64,000 nucleotides of DNA from Singulisphaera sp. GP187 (GCA_945869475.1 CAMBOV010000001.1:62001-126000), one strand, 5' to 3'; counted from the first letter of the stretch, positions 16,990 to 28,416 are shown. Translations and numbers: made by a program. Notes: generated from the sequence alone by a model not told the origin.

Positions 16990-17823
16990 CTACACGATAG
17001 TGCACAGATGCCGCCGAACGAGGTCGCGCGCGGCGAGAATATCGCCGTCGCGACAGGCGCCCGACTCACGTTCGATCACCAGGTCGATGTGTTGCCCAGC
17101 ACTGCGCACTCGCTGCACGCGTTCGAGAAAGGGCTGCCACTGGACACTGCCAGAGCCGACGGGAACTTCTCGTCCCCACGTACCAGGCACCGCCGTGGCG
17201 ATCGCATCCTTGATGTGCACTTGGCGCAACCACGGTGCGAGTTGCTCGACGGCCTCGACCGGATCACCCATCCCATAGAGAATCATGTTCGCTGGATCAA
17301 AGTTGACCCCGACGGTTGGACGGTCAATCTCACGCAGTGCCGCCGCGAGTGTTTCAGCACTCTCTTGCCCCGTTTCAAGTGCGACTGCGACACCCCGCTG
17401 GGCGAAGATGTCCGCAACTGTGCGCAGTCGGTCGATCATCATCGTTCGCACTGGATCGCCGCTCTCGTGCGGAAGGAATCCACCGTGAAACGTGACGAGT
17501 TCAATCGCACTCTTCTGGGCAAGGTCGGCAACGCGCAGGGTGCGATCGAGGTTTTCTCCCCAGTGCGCATCACTGCGCACGCCACCCGTTCGGGCGATCG
17601 ACTCAAGTGTTGTGTAGTCCTCGCCGGCCATCGCGAGCATGCCACTCATGACCTCGATTCCCTCACCTCTGAGAAAGTCGATAGCGCTCGTCCATCCCTG
17701 TGTGTTCACGCAAGGCACAAGCGCAAGCTGTAATGCGTCGAGGCCGAGCGCGTGAACCCGCTTGGCTAATTCACCGACATCAGTCGATCGCACACTCCAT
17801 GAACAGACACCTATCTTTGTCAT
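16990..17823 (-). CDS. Sugar phosphate isomerase/epimerase-like TIM barrel protein
   Basis: 277 residues of the xylose isomerase-like superfamily. Visible are LVTFHGGFLPHE, VALETGQES with a metal-ligand Glu, VGVNFDPANMILYGMGDP with Asp/Asn ligands, RQVHIKDA with His, and VIERESG with the final Glu. Substrate is unknown; family members isomerise or epimerise sugars, inositols or hydroxypyruvate. The ATG at 17823 has AGAGG at good spacing, so this gene has a leader, unlike many here. Its promoter overlaps that of the divergent gene at 17873. An FmdB-like gene follows directly. Confidence 0.85.
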   Translation of the reverse strand: MTKIGVCSWSVRSTDVGELAKRVHALGLDALQLALVPCVNTQGWTSAIDFLRGEGIEVMSGMLAMAGEDYTTLESIARTGGVRSDAHWGENLDRTLRVADLAQKSAIELVTFHGGFLPHESGDPVRTMMIDRLRTVADIFAQRGVAVALETGQESAETLAAALREIDRPTVGVNFDPANMILYGMGDPVEAVEQLAPWLRQVHIKDAIATAVPGTWGREVPVGSGSVQWQPFLERVQRVRSAGQHIDLVIERESGACRDGDILAARDLVRRHLCTIV

Positions 17824-17843
17824 TGGAACCTCTTGAAAACTCG

Positions 17844-17853
17844 ATGCTATCAT
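17844..17853. promoter_or_regulatory. Overlapping divergent -10 hexamers between isomerase-like and hotdog genes
   Basis: ATGCTATCAT contains TATCAT on the plus strand (17848-17853) and TAGCAT on the minus strand (17849-17844). Both genes then have leaders of about a dozen bases, the minus-strand one with an AGAGG ribosome binding site. Confidence 0.5.
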
Positions 17854-17872
17854 CGCCAATTCAGGTAATTCC

Positions 17873-18430
17873 GTGACGACGATCAAGACCGATCATCAGA
17901 AGTTGACATTCGCTGAGCGCGCCGAGGCGTACATCTCACGCCTCTCGACTCGCAATAATTTTTGGCATCGCCTCTGCTCGCTCATCTGGCTGCCCTACGC
18001 ATTTCGCTCTGGAATCTCGATGAAATCACTCGGGACCGATCGTTTCGTGGCGATTCTTCCCTTTCGCCGAATCAATCGCAATTGGTACAACGCGATGGCG
18101 GGTGCCGCGCTGCTAGCCAACAGTGAAGTGGCTGGCGGGATGTACCTCTTCTCGCGCTGTGGCGGCGACTACATCGTCGTCTGCAAGAAACTGAGTTACA
18201 ACTTCTTGCGACCCTGTGTCGGACCTGCGATCTACAACGTCAAGTGTGGGCAAGACATTGACGTCATGATCGCAGCAGGCGGCGAGTTCAACATCGACAT
18301 CGCCCTGGAGATTGTGCAGCAAGTTCAGGTGCTTGGCGCCCCCAAGGAGAAACGGGTCGGCCGCTGCGATGCGACTTTTCACTGCGCTCCCAAGTCGATG
18401 CTAAAGGCTCGGCGGCTCGCGCGCCGCTGA
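17873..18430 (+). CDS. Hotdog-fold protein (DUF4442/PaaI-like thioesterase)
   Basis: 185 residues from a GTG start with AGG about 8 bases upstream. The core NWYNAMAGAALLANSEVAGG resembles the helix that begins DUF4442/PaaI-type hotdog domains (N-x-x-G-x-x-H-x-x-A region), although the usual His is not present at that position. A hydrophobic segment around LCSLIWLPYAF precedes it. Role unknown; relatives are acyl-CoA thioesterases or regulators. The ligA ATG follows 9 bases after its stop, so the two are probably one transcript. The assignment to the hotdog fold is by pattern only. Confidence 0.6.
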   Translation: MTTIKTDHQKLTFAERAEAYISRLSTRNNFWHRLCSLIWLPYAFRSGISMKSLGTDRFVAILPFRRINRNWYNAMAGAALLANSEVAGGMYLFSRCGGDYIVVCKKLSYNFLRPCVGPAIYNVKCGQDIDVMIAAGGEFNIDIALEIVQQVQVLGAPKEKRVGRCDATFHCAPKSMLKARRLARR

Positions 18431-20983
<2,553 letters not shown>

Positions 20984-20989
20984 GAAGCG

Positions 20990-20995
20990 ATAGTA
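20990..20995 (-). promoter_or_regulatory. Putative -10 hexamer of the 20528-20983 gene
   Basis: TACTAT, spacer CGCTTC, then GTG at 20983. It lies 5 bases beyond the uppP stop codon. Confidence 0.45.
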
Positions 20996-21000
20996 GGGGA

Positions 21001-21882
21001 TTACAGAGTCATCCACCCTTGCCAGAGACTAACGCCCAAGACGATTGCGAACCCGATGCGCCACCAACCGAAGATTGCGAATCCACCTCGTCCGAGATAG
21101 CCGATGAGCCACTGCACGCTCAGTGCTGCGCTGATCAGCGCGGCGAGCATCCCCAGTGAGAGCGGCAGCCATCCGCCGAGTTGTTCGATCATGCCGCCGC
21201 TCTTGTACAGCCCATACGACTTGTAGAGGCACGCCGAACCAAGCGTCGGAAGCGCCAAGAGAAACGAATACTTCGCCGCGTCGCGAGGAGCCATCCCAGT
21301 GGCAAGGCCTCCAAAGATTGTCATCATCGAGCGGCTTGTTCCAGGAAAGAGTGCGACGCACTGCATGAGTCCAATTCCAAGAGCAAGGGGAGGTGTCAGT
21401 GTCGCGCCGTCGCGACCGGATCCACTCGCGTCTTGCGCGCGTTTGCGAACCCACGGCGCGAGTGCGATCATCGCCGCGCCACCGAGGCTCAGCGCGACGA
21501 GCACTGGGATTGGTGCGAAGAACCGCGATTCAACCCAGTCGTCGAGCAGCAATCCAATGATGGCCGCGGGCAAGAATGACAGCAGGAGATTTCGGGCGAG
21601 TCGAAAGTGCCGTCGATGCAACGCAGCGCGCCGCATGATGCCCACCGACGCAAGAATCGCTCGGATCATTGCAGAAACGTCGCGCCGATAGAGGCCGGCG
21701 ACCGCGAGCACAGCAGCCCCTTGCACGACGATGTTGAACGTGTCGATTGCTTCGCGAGATTCTTCGTTCGTTACCAAGCCGAGCCATCGCGAAACCAAGA
21801 TGAGATGACCTGTCGAACTCACTGGCAAGTATTCAGTGACGCCTTCAACGATTCCCAGGATGATTGCATCGAGTGGCGTCAT
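21001..21882 (-). CDS. uppP: Undecaprenyl-diphosphate phosphatase
   Basis: 293 residues, integral membrane BacA/UppP family. Motif 1 is IVEGVTEYLPVSSTGHL at the N-terminus and motif 2 PGTSRSMMTIFGG near residue 182; the Glu and Arg of these motifs are catalytic in E. coli UppP. It regenerates undecaprenyl phosphate for cell wall and surface polysaccharide synthesis, which fits with anmK in this window as evidence for peptidoglycan metabolism. It begins 21 bases after ilvC with no clear Shine-Dalgarno and is probably on the ilvC transcript. Confidence 0.95.
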   Translation of the reverse strand: MTPLDAIILGIVEGVTEYLPVSSTGHLILVSRWLGLVTNEESREAIDTFNIVVQGAAVLAVAGLYRRDVSAMIRAILASVGIMRRAALHRRHFRLARNLLLSFLPAAIIGLLLDDWVESRFFAPIPVLVALSLGGAAMIALAPWVRKRAQDASGSGRDGATLTPPLALGIGLMQCVALFPGTSRSMMTIFGGLATGMAPRDAAKYSFLLALPTLGSACLYKSYGLYKSGGMIEQLGGWLPLSLGMLAALISAALSVQWLIGYLGRGGFAIFGWWRIGFAIVLGVSLWQGWMTL

Positions 21883-21903
21883 GAGTTGATCGGCGACGAA
21901 GTT

Positions 21904-22929
21904 CTACTTGAGCCAAGGCAAGAGTGCACGCACTTCGCGCCCGGCACCTTCCATGGGATGGGCCGCCGTTGCACTGCGAGCTGCTCGCAGTCGGGGCGAA
22001 CCTTTCGCGCTGTCGGCGATCATCTGTGCGGCGAACGATCCGTCCTGAATCTCGCGAAGCACTTCTCGCATGCGCGCGCGAACTGAACCATCGATCAACC
22101 GCTCGCCAGCAACCTCGGCTCCAAAGCGCGCCGTGTTTGAAATCGCCTCGCCCATGCCGGCCATGCCTCGGTCGCAGATGAGGTCGGCAATCTGCTTCAC
22201 CTCGTGGCAGCATTCGGTGTATGCCAAGAGTGGGGGATAGCCCGCTTCAACGAGGGTCTCGTAGGCCGCCTTGATGAGTTCGCAGAGTCCACCGCAAAGC
22301 ACCGCCTGCTCACCAAAGAGGTCGGTCTCAGCCTCATCCCGAAAGGTCGTGCGAATGATGCCAGCGCGTGCACTCCCGATGCCATGCGCCCAACCCATTG
22401 CGAGCCCCTCAGTTCGGATCGGGTCGTCGCCACCTTGGTGAACCGCGAGCAGACATGGAATGCCCATTCCCTCGAGAAAACGTGCGCGTAGAGCCGTCCC
22501 GGGTCCTTTGGGAGCCACGAGCACGACGCCGCGCCCTTTGCCCACGGTGACCTGTCCAAAGTGCAGTGAAAAGCCGTGGAGGAAGCCAATCACACCCGCT
22601 GATTTCATAGCGTCGAGCAGGGGCGGGCAGCACTCTGTGTGCACCTCGTCGGGCAGCGCGATGATGACAAGATCTGCCTCTGCAACGACTTCGACCGAAC
22701 TGTGTGCGGCAAAGCCTTCGTCGCGGGCGAGTTGCAAAGCGCGTGAACCAGAGCGCCCGCCAACGGCAACAGAAATTCCGCTCTCGCGAAGATTCAGCGC
22801 GTGCGATCGTCCCTGATTTCCGTAGCCAATGACGGCCACGCGGCATTGCGAAATCATTTTTGCACCTTGCGCGACCACATCTGCGCCCTCTGCGACTATT
22901 GAATTTTGGAAAACAACACTTTCTGACAC
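21904..22929 (-). CDS. ilvC: Ketol-acid reductoisomerase (class I)
   Basis: 341 residues from the GTG at 22929, the normal class I length. Catalyses the second step of valine, leucine and isoleucine synthesis. NADPH site: VAVIGYGNQGRSHALNL. Substrate and metal motifs: HGFSLHFGQ, VAPKGPG, DLFGEQAVLCGG (Asp/Glu ligands) and EVKQIADLI. The frame is open 18 codons further to an ATG at 22983, but no promoter or ribosome signal precedes that ATG, whereas TACGAT with a run of six T precedes the GTG. ilvA lies 30 kb away; no ilvB, ilvN or ilvD is present. uppP follows. Confidence 0.95.
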   Translation of the reverse strand: MSESVVFQNSIVAEGADVVAQGAKMISQCRVAVIGYGNQGRSHALNLRESGISVAVGGRSGSRALQLARDEGFAAHSSVEVVAEADLVIIALPDEVHTECCPPLLDAMKSAGVIGFLHGFSLHFGQVTVGKGRGVVLVAPKGPGTALRARFLEGMGIPCLLAVHQGGDDPIRTEGLAMGWAHGIGSARAGIIRTTFRDEAETDLFGEQAVLCGGLCELIKAAYETLVEAGYPPLLAYTECCHEVKQIADLICDRGMAGMGEAISNTARFGAEVAGERLIDGSVRARMREVLREIQDGSFAAQMIADSAKGSPRLRAARSATAAHPMEGAGREVRALLPWLK

Positions 22930-22935
22930 AAAAAA

Positions 22936-22941
22936 ATCGTA
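22936..22941 (-). promoter_or_regulatory. Putative -10 hexamer of ilvC
   Basis: TACGAT followed by TTTTTT and the GTG at 22929. The AT-rich stretch stands out from the GC-rich surroundings and fixes the start codon. Confidence 0.55.
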
Positions 22942-23050
22942 ACAGAGAACTCTCTGACTTGCCGAATCGTAAATCCATGCCATATTCAGGTTGGGTGTCC
23001 GTTGGATTCAGTCGAATTCAAGGAACGCCAGTGATTGGACGATAACAAGA

Positions 23051-23464
23051 ATGACCGTGCATACCGCAGACACAAAGACGATAAACCGACGAGCAGCAGA
23101 TCGATTTGCGCCTGCCGTTGGATATTCGCGGGTCGTGATCGTGCCTGATGGGACGACGGTTCCAGAGTGCAACGAGTGTGGCGATTCACCCTTCGAAGGA
23201 CACGCCTACGACGTCTCGCTCAATGGGCTGCGATTTGAGTTGGACGAACCCCTTGAAGAGGGGACAGTTGTTGGCGTCGAATTGCACCTTCCTGGGTTGC
23301 TGCGTTCGATCCGGTCGAAGGGTCGAGTCGTGCGCGTCTTCGACGAGGATGGCGACAGCGGTCCAAAGCGAATGGCGGTGACTTTTCAATCCTTCGACAC
23401 TCCAGTCGACGCGTCTCGCCTCACGGCACATCTCGGGAGCGGCTTTTTTGGTCACGAACGTTGA
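23051..23464 (+). CDS. PilZ domain protein (probable c-di-GMP receptor)
   Basis: 137 residues. The two c-di-GMP contact motifs are visible: an Arg-rich RxxxR-like NRRAADR near residue 10-17 and D-x-S-x-x-G as YDVSLNGLRFEL. The spacing between them is typical. Output of single-domain PilZ proteins varies (motility, polysaccharide export, pilus function). A short insert PECNECGDSPFEGH lies between the motifs and carries two Cys. Start at ATG 23051; upstream sequence has only a weak GATAAC. It precedes rnc by 30 bases and may share its transcript. Confidence 0.85.
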   Translation: MTVHTADTKTINRRAADRFAPAVGYSRVVIVPDGTTVPECNECGDSPFEGHAYDVSLNGLRFELDEPLEEGTVVGVELHLPGLLRSIRSKGRVVRVFDEDGDSGPKRMAVTFQSFDTPVDASRLTAHLGSGFFGHER

Positions 23465-23494
23465 TGCCGAAGTTGCGGCGCGGGGGACTCTTTC

Positions 23495-24331
23495 TTGAGC
23501 CTTGATGAAGCAGTACGAGCGAGCGTCGAAGCCGCGGTTGGGTACACCTTTCGCGACCCCGCATTGATCGCCCGCGCCCTCACGCATGCCTCCCTCGCCA
23601 ACCATCCCACCGAGAGCAACGAGCGTCTCGAACTTCTCGGCGACAGCGTTTTAGGATTTGTCGTCTGCGAACATTTGTTTGAGCGCTATCCAGAAGCAGA
23701 CGAGGGAGAGCTCACCAAGATCAAGTCGTTTCTGGTGAGTCGTCGAAAGTGCGCCGACTTTGCAGTCGAAGCTGGACTGGTGAAGTTCATGGCGCTCGGC
23801 AAGGGACTTTCCAGCGGAGCGATTCCAGGATCCATTGCGGCGGCGGCATTCGAGGCGATCATCGCCGCGATCTATCTCGACGGTGGGATGGAACACGCGC
23901 GAACGTTTGTGATGCGCTACGTCGAACCTCACGTCGATTCAACCGAGCGCATGGGGCACCAGATGAATTTCAAGAGCGTGCTGCAGCAGGTGACGCAGTC
24001 GACGGAACTGGGAGCGCCGACCTATCTCGTGGTCGATCAGCGTGGGCCAGATCACGAGAAATCGTTCGAAATCTGCGTGGTTGTTGGCAAGAAGCGCTTC
24101 GCGAGCAGTTGGGCTGGAAACAAGAAAAACGCTGAGCAAGCTGCGGCGCTTCTGGCCCTTCGAGAACTCGGTCATGCCATTGGCGACGAACCCAACGTGC
24201 AGATCACCTGGGGACGAACGGCTCCGGCGGCGAGTTCGACGAGTCAGCCGCTGACAACCGACACGATCGCGCGGGCGACGCACTGCGGAGTCGCGGATCC
24301 ATCGACGACTGCATCTGCGAGCGATGTGTAA
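23495..24331 (+). CDS. rnc: Ribonuclease III
   Basis: 278 residues from a TTG start with GGGGG about 9 bases upstream. The signature NERLELLGDSVL (46-57) carries catalytic Glu/Asp, and FEAIIAAIYLDGG holds the second acidic cluster; a double-stranded RNA binding domain follows (about 155-225). It processes rRNA precursors and double-stranded RNA. The last ~45 residues (after DEPNVQITWG) are a low-complexity Ala/Ser/Thr tail not typical of the family, and this tail is encoded opposite the end of aroK, the two genes overlapping tail to tail by 88 bases. Confidence 0.95.
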   Translation: MSLDEAVRASVEAAVGYTFRDPALIARALTHASLANHPTESNERLELLGDSVLGFVVCEHLFERYPEADEGELTKIKSFLVSRRKCADFAVEAGLVKFMALGKGLSSGAIPGSIAAAAFEAIIAAIYLDGGMEHARTFVMRYVEPHVDSTERMGHQMNFKSVLQQVTQSTELGAPTYLVVDQRGPDHEKSFEICVVVGKKRFASSWAGNKKNAEQAAALLALRELGHAIGDEPNVQITWGRTAPAASSTSQPLTTDTIARATHCGVADPSTTASASDV

Positions 24332-24804
24332 CTGCCCGCCCGCCGCGCTGCAAGCGAGCGCATTTCTTCATCGTGGGGCAGCGAAGTCAACGTGGGACGA
24401 CCGCCGAGATTGTTGGCGAGCCTCGCGATGAGTGCTTCAACAGGAACACGCAACTCGATCACACGCCAACCATTGGTGCGAGCAGTCTGCAGGAGTTGGT
24501 GACAGCGCGCGTCGCTCGGTGCGCCCGCGCCGACAGCGATGATTCGCAACGGTTCTGCAGAGGGTTGTTCTGCGAGCAGGGTGCGCAGCGCCTGCGCCTC
24601 GCCACTTCGCCATGCTTCTTCACCTTGCGTTGTGAAGACCGATTGCACATCGACTGCGCCAAGCGCACGCACAACCACATCGTCGAGATCGACGAACAGT
24701 GCGAGTAATTCTTGAGCGAGAAGGGGACCGACGGTCGTCTTACCGGCGCCCCGCATTCCAATGAGGATGACTCCTCGCAGGGGCGGCGCGAAAGCGGATG
24801 TCAC
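24244..24804 (-). CDS. aroK: Shikimate kinase
   Basis: 186 residues. Walker A GMRGAGKTTVG near residue 16, the shikimate-binding Asp in FVDLDD, and the lid Arg in ARLANNLGGRPTL. Phosphorylates shikimate at the 3-hydroxyl in aromatic amino acid synthesis. The usual GGG of the shikimate site (GGG-x2) reads AVGAGAP, a mild deviation. The GTG start at 24804 overlaps the rpmH stop codon in GTGA, so the two genes are translationally coupled. Its 3' end overlaps rnc by 88 bases. Confidence 0.88.
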   Translation of the reverse strand: MTSAFAPPLRGVILIGMRGAGKTTVGPLLAQELLALFVDLDDVVVRALGAVDVQSVFTTQGEEAWRSGEAQALRTLLAEQPSAEPLRIIAVGAGAPSDARCHQLLQTARTNGWRVIELRVPVEALIARLANNLGGRPTLTSLPHDEEMRSLAARRAGSYTSLADAVVDGSATPQCVARAIVSVVSG

Positions 24805-24935
24805 CGCGGATTGATGCGGCGTCCAAGACGACGCTTACGGTTGATGATCTTGCGTCCTGCGCTCGACTTCATGCGGGCCCGAAAACCCACGGCACGGACT
24901 TTCTTTCTTCGACTGACTTTGTGTGGGTAATGCAT
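24801..24935 (-). CDS. rpmH: 50S ribosomal protein L34
   Basis: A 44-residue basic protein, too short for common length cut-offs. MHYPHKVSRRKKVRAVGFRA, then RMKSSAGRKIINRKRRLGRR, ending INPR. The GFRARM core and the R/K-rich C-terminal half with G-R-x-x-I-x-x-R-R-x-x-G-R are those of L34. Component of the large ribosomal subunit. Normally rpmH is followed by rnpA and lies near dnaA; here it is followed by aroK with a 4-base GTGA overlap and preceded by the phosphate operon. TAGACT lies 12 bases upstream of the ATG. Confidence 0.93.
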   Translation of the reverse strand: MHYPHKVSRRKKVRAVGFRARMKSSAGRKIINRKRRLGRRINPR

Positions 24936-24947
24936 GGCGAGCCGAAA

Positions 24948-24953
24948 AGTCTA
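24948..24953 (-). promoter_or_regulatory. Putative -10 hexamer of rpmH-aroK
   Basis: TAGACT, 12 bases before the rpmH ATG, in the 51-base gap after phoU. A leader of about five bases would result. Confidence 0.45.
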
Positions 24954-24986
24954 GCCGAAGTTCTTCAAAATGGGAAGGGGTCGAAC

Positions 24987-25643
24987 TCAGTCGTGCACAT
25001 GCCGAACGACGCGACCCTCAATCAGAAAGATCACGTCATCAGCGATGTGGGCCGAGACGTCGGCGATCCGCTCAAATCGTTGGGCGATCCCGAGAATCTC
25101 GATCGCATTGGTCGCCGCAGCGGGGTTGCGAGGCATCTCCTCACGCCCCCAGAGCAGGACGGTCTTGTGGATGTCGTCGATGCGCTGATCCGAGCGGCGC
25201 ACCTGCCGGCAGAGATGGGCATCTTCATTGATCATGGCAGAAAGAACATCACTGAGCATCGTGCGGGCGCCAAAGGCCAGATCGATGAGTGGCGGAGGCA
25301 TGTCGGAGGGTTGGGTGAGCCCGAGCCTCAAGATTCGCTTGGAGATTCCGCGCGCGAGGTCGCCGATGCGCTCAAGCTCACCGCTGATGCGAATGACCGC
25401 GAGCACGAATCGAAGATCGGTGGCCACGGGATGGGCGAGCGCGAGCAGTCGCATGCACTGCGCTTCGATGTCGACTTCCATCTGGTCAATCTCGTCGTCG
25501 CCCTGACGAACGCTCTTTGCGATCTCGAGATTCGTCTCGATGAGTGCTTCGACAATCGCATTGACCCGTTGTTCGACGAGCGCCCCCATGCTGAGCAGGC
25601 TGCGGCGAAGTTCGAGAATTTCTGTTTGAAGATTGACAGCCAT
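24987..25643 (-). CDS. phoU: Phosphate signalling regulator PhoU
   Basis: 218 residues made of two PhoU helical repeats. Acidic metal-binding motifs of the family appear as E-x-D/E-x-x-D patterns: DDEIDQMEVDIEAQCMRL in the first repeat and DQRIDDIHKTVL in the second, with RISGELERIGDLA and AQRFERIADVSAHIADDV. It links the PstSCAB transporter to PhoR and dampens the phosphate starvation response. Last gene of the phosphate operon, 21 bases after pstB. Confidence 0.95.
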   Translation of the reverse strand: MAVNLQTEILELRRSLLSMGALVEQRVNAIVEALIETNLEIAKSVRQGDDEIDQMEVDIEAQCMRLLALAHPVATDLRFVLAVIRISGELERIGDLARGISKRILRLGLTQPSDMPPPLIDLAFGARTMLSDVLSAMINEDAHLCRQVRRSDQRIDDIHKTVLLWGREEMPRNPAAATNAIEILGIAQRFERIADVSAHIADDVIFLIEGRVVRHVHD

Positions 25644-25664
25644 CGTGCGCTCCGGGGGTGCAGA

Positions 25665-26519
25665 TCAGCCAAAGCGACCCGAGACATAGTCCTCAGTCTG
25701 CCGGTTCTTTGGGTTTGTAAAGAGAATGTCGGTCGGTCCAGATTCAATGAGTCGCCCTTCATAGAAGAACGCCGTTGCATCCGAGACGCGCGAAGCTTGC
25801 TGCATGTTGTGCGTCACGATCACGATCGTGTAGCTCGCGCGAAGTTCACGGATGAGTTCTTCGATCGACGCGGTCGAGCGAGGATCAAGCGCAGAACAGG
25901 GCTCGTCCATCAAGAGCATCTCTGGACCGATCGCCACGGCGCGTGCGATGCAGAGTCGCTGTTGCTGACCACCCGAAAGCCCAAGAGCCGAACTGTCGAG
26001 GCGATCCTTGACTTCATTCCAGAGCGCCGAGGCGCGCAGGCTTTGCTCCACCAATTCTTCGAGGTCGGTGCGCGAATAGACCCGGTGCAATCGGGGACCG
26101 AACGCCACGTTGTCGAAGATCGACTTTGGAAATGGATTTGGCTTCTGAAAGACCATCCCGACGCGACGGCGCAAGTCGACGACATCGAGAGTCTTGTCGA
26201 GCAGGTCGATCCCGTGCAGTGAGAGTGTGCCCTCTGCGCGCGCGCCGGGAATCGTGTCGTTCATTCGGTTGATCCAGCGCAGCAGCGTGCTCTTGCCGCA
26301 CCCGGATGGACCGATGAACCCGCAGACTTGACGAGGTGCGATCTCAAGATCGAGAGCGTGCAAGACTTGATTCGTTCCATACCAGCTGTTGAAGCCCCGC
26401 ATCGAGATCGCAGAGGGAGGCGCGACCGAAGCCGGGCGAGTCTCCTCGGCGCGCTGTGGTGGGGGAGTTGTTGTGGTGAGTGGATCCATCGAGGGCACCA
26501 ATGCAGAGGGTTGACTCAT
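25665..26519 (-). CDS. pstB: Phosphate ABC transporter ATP-binding protein
   Basis: 284 residues. Walker [13 protein letters not shown]-loop, signature [14 protein letters not shown], Walker B with [12 protein letters not shown], and switch VTHNMQQ. A Pro/Thr-rich stretch of about 35 residues precedes the domain, longer than in E. coli PstB. Powers high-affinity phosphate import. The ATG overlaps the pstA stop in ATGA. Confidence 0.97.
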   Translation of the reverse strand: MSQPSALVPSMDPLTTTTPPPQRAEETRPASVAPPSAISMRGFNSWYGTNQVLHALDLEIAPRQVCGFIGPSGCGKSTLLRWINRMNDTIPGARAEGTLSLHGIDLLDKTLDVVDLRRRVGMVFQKPNPFPKSIFDNVAFGPRLHRVYSRTDLEELVEQSLRASALWNEVKDRLDSSALGLSGGQQQRLCIARAVAIGPEMLLMDEPCSALDPRSTASIEELIRELRASYTIVIVTHNMQQASRVSDATAFFYEGRLIESGPTDILFTNPKNRQTEDYVSGRFG

Positions 26520-27454
26520 GACTGCAGCGGTTTCTGAAGTTTGTGACGAAGAATGATCGCGGCCGAGTTGAAGACGAGCAAGACGACGAGCTGAACGAGA
26601 ATCGCAGCCGCGGCGAGTTTATGAAACTCTCCCTGTGGGCGCCCGGCCCAATTGAAAATCTGCAAGGGAAGCACTGTGAAATCACTCATGAGGTTTGTTG
26701 GCGTATGGAAGACCAAGAGGAATCCGCCGATGACCAACAGTGGCGCCGCTTCGCCGATCGCACGACTCATCGCAAGAATCGCCCCTGTCATAATTGTGGG
26801 CAGCGCCGCCGGTAGCGAGACCCGCCAGATGACCTGCCACTGGGTCGATCCAAGCGCGAGTGCCCCTTGCCGCAGCGATTGTGGAACAGAACGAAAGGCC
26901 TCTTGACTCGCGATGATCATGATCGGCAGGATCACAAGTGCGAGGGTGAGTCCGCCTGCGAGCACGCTGGGACCGAACGGAAAGTGCAGATAGAAGAAAC
27001 TCTCAGAATCACCAATCGACCAGTGATCATCTGACGAGCTGATGCCGAAGAAACGCACGAATGCCGCGAGTGCCAGGATGCCGTAGACGATGCTCGGGAC
27101 TCCTGAGAGATTCGAGATGTTCAGTTGGATGAGTCGCTTGATTCGAGAATGTTTTGCGAATTCTTCGAGATAGATCGCCGTTCCGATGCCCATTGGAATC
27201 GCCACCAGGGCGCAGATCACGCAGACCCAGACCGATCCCATGAGTGGAGCTTTGATGCCCGCTTGCGCTGGCTTGCGGGAGGCGAACGAGTCAAGAAAGT
27301 GCCAGCTGACTGAACTCCATCCTTCGATGGCAATCGAAATCATCAGCACGCAGAGCACGAGGATCGCGATCGACGTTCCAGCGAGGCATCCATAGAGGAA
27401 GAGTCGATTCTTCAGGAGGCGACGAGATGTGGCGATCGCTCGTCCGCTCATCAT
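26516..27454 (-). CDS. pstA: Phosphate ABC transporter permease PstA
   Basis: 312 residues with six predicted membrane helices. The BPD-type permease loop is [20 protein letters not shown] followed by [18 protein letters not shown] periplasmic insert ([18 protein letters not shown]) lies between the third and fourth helices. Forms the membrane channel with PstC. ATGA overlaps at both ends (pstC upstream, pstB downstream) indicate tight translational coupling. Confidence 0.96.
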   Translation of the reverse strand: MMSGRAIATSRRLLKNRLFLYGCLAGTSIAILVLCVLMISIAIEGWSSVSWHFLDSFASRKPAQAGIKAPLMGSVWVCVICALVAIPMGIGTAIYLEEFAKHSRIKRLIQLNISNLSGVPSIVYGILALAAFVRFFGISSSDDHWSIGDSESFFYLHFPFGPSVLAGGLTLALVILPIMIIASQEAFRSVPQSLRQGALALGSTQWQVIWRVSLPAALPTIMTGAILAMSRAIGEAAPLLVIGGFLLVFHTPTNLMSDFTVLPLQIFNWAGRPQGEFHKLAAAAILVQLVVLLVFNSAAIILRHKLQKPLQS

Positions 27455-28416
27455 TCATACTCCTCGCGGTATCGGCGCAGGACGAGGGCGCCGATCCACG
27501 TGAGAAAAAAGGTGATCAGAAAGAGTGTGAATGCGACGGCATAACTCGACTTGTATTCGATGCCTGCGGCGGGGGCATCCCCCAAAAAGATTTGCACCAT
27601 GTAGGCGGTCATTGTCTGCACCTGCGCCGTTGGATTGGCAGTCAACTGCGCGAGACCGCCCGCGGCGAGCGCGACGATCATTGTCTCGCCGATCGCTCGA
27701 GTGAGGGCAAGCAGAAAAGCCGCGATGACTCCAGAGAGTCCCGCGGGAACGACAACCTTTGCGCTGACGTCAAATTTCGTCGAGCCCAGTGCGTAGGCGC
27801 CATCTCGAAGCGATTGCGGAACCGCCCGAAGTGCATCTTCGCAGAGCGAACACACGATTGGCAGAATCATGATTCCAACTGCGATTCCAGCGGACATCGC
27901 GTTGTACGCGCCGAATGAATTCGAGAGTGGTTGAAGCAGATAGGGCGTGATAAATGTGAGCGCGAAGAATCCGTAGACAACGGTGGGGACGCCCGCGAGG
28001 ATTTCGAGGACTGCTTTGAGAACGGTTCGTCGCCGCGCTGGTGCGTATTCGCTGAGGTAGACCGCCGTCATCAAGCCAATTGGGAGCGCCACGATTCCTG
28101 CGATCGTCGTGACGAGCAGCGTTCCGGCGACGAGAGGCAAGACGCCGAACATCGGCTGAGCGCCCAGTAGCGGACTCCACTCTGTTCCAACGAAGAACGA
28201 CCAGACAGAAACTTCCGGATGATTTTGAATCGTGAAGAACCCGTACGTTTCATAGGCCAAGACTGAGATGATCGCGGCCGTTGTGACGACGGTGAAACAT
28301 GTGAGCGACCAGAGCAGAGCCTTGATCGATCCTTCGAACCAGGCGCGCATGCGCAGCGAGCAGGGGGTGCCACGCTCGGCAATATCGGCTGCGTTTCTGG
28401 CAGCAACGGCGATCAT
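27451..28416 (-). CDS. pstC: Phosphate ABC transporter permease PstC
   Basis: 321 residues from the ATG at 28416, which overlaps the pstS stop as ATGA; the frame is open a further 26 codons upstream but that lies inside pstS. Six or seven hydrophobic helices, permease motif EDALRAVPQSLRDGAYALGS. A large periplasmic loop (NHPEVSVWSFFVGTEWSPL) follows the first helix as in other PstC proteins. Confidence 0.96.
   Translation of the reverse strand: MIAVAARNAADIAERGTPCSLRMRAWFEGSIKALLWSLTCFTVVTTAAIISVLAYETYGFFTIQNHPEVSVWSFFVGTEWSPLLGAQPMFGVLPLVAGTLLVTTIAGIVALPIGLMTAVYLSEYAPARRRTVLKAVLEILAGVPTVVYGFFALTFITPYLLQPLSNSFGAYNAMSAGIAVGIMILPIVCSLCEDALRAVPQSLRDGAYALGSTKFDVSAKVVVPAGLSGVIAAFLLALTRAIGETMIVALAAGGLAQLTANPTAQVQTMTAYMVQIFLGDAPAAGIEYKSSYAVAFTLFLITFFLTWIGALVLRRYREEYE

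Noticed and set aside
24798-26222. A 474-codon plus-strand frame opposite rpmH, phoU and pstB.
   Set aside because: It covers several well-supported minus-strand genes and shows no protein motif.
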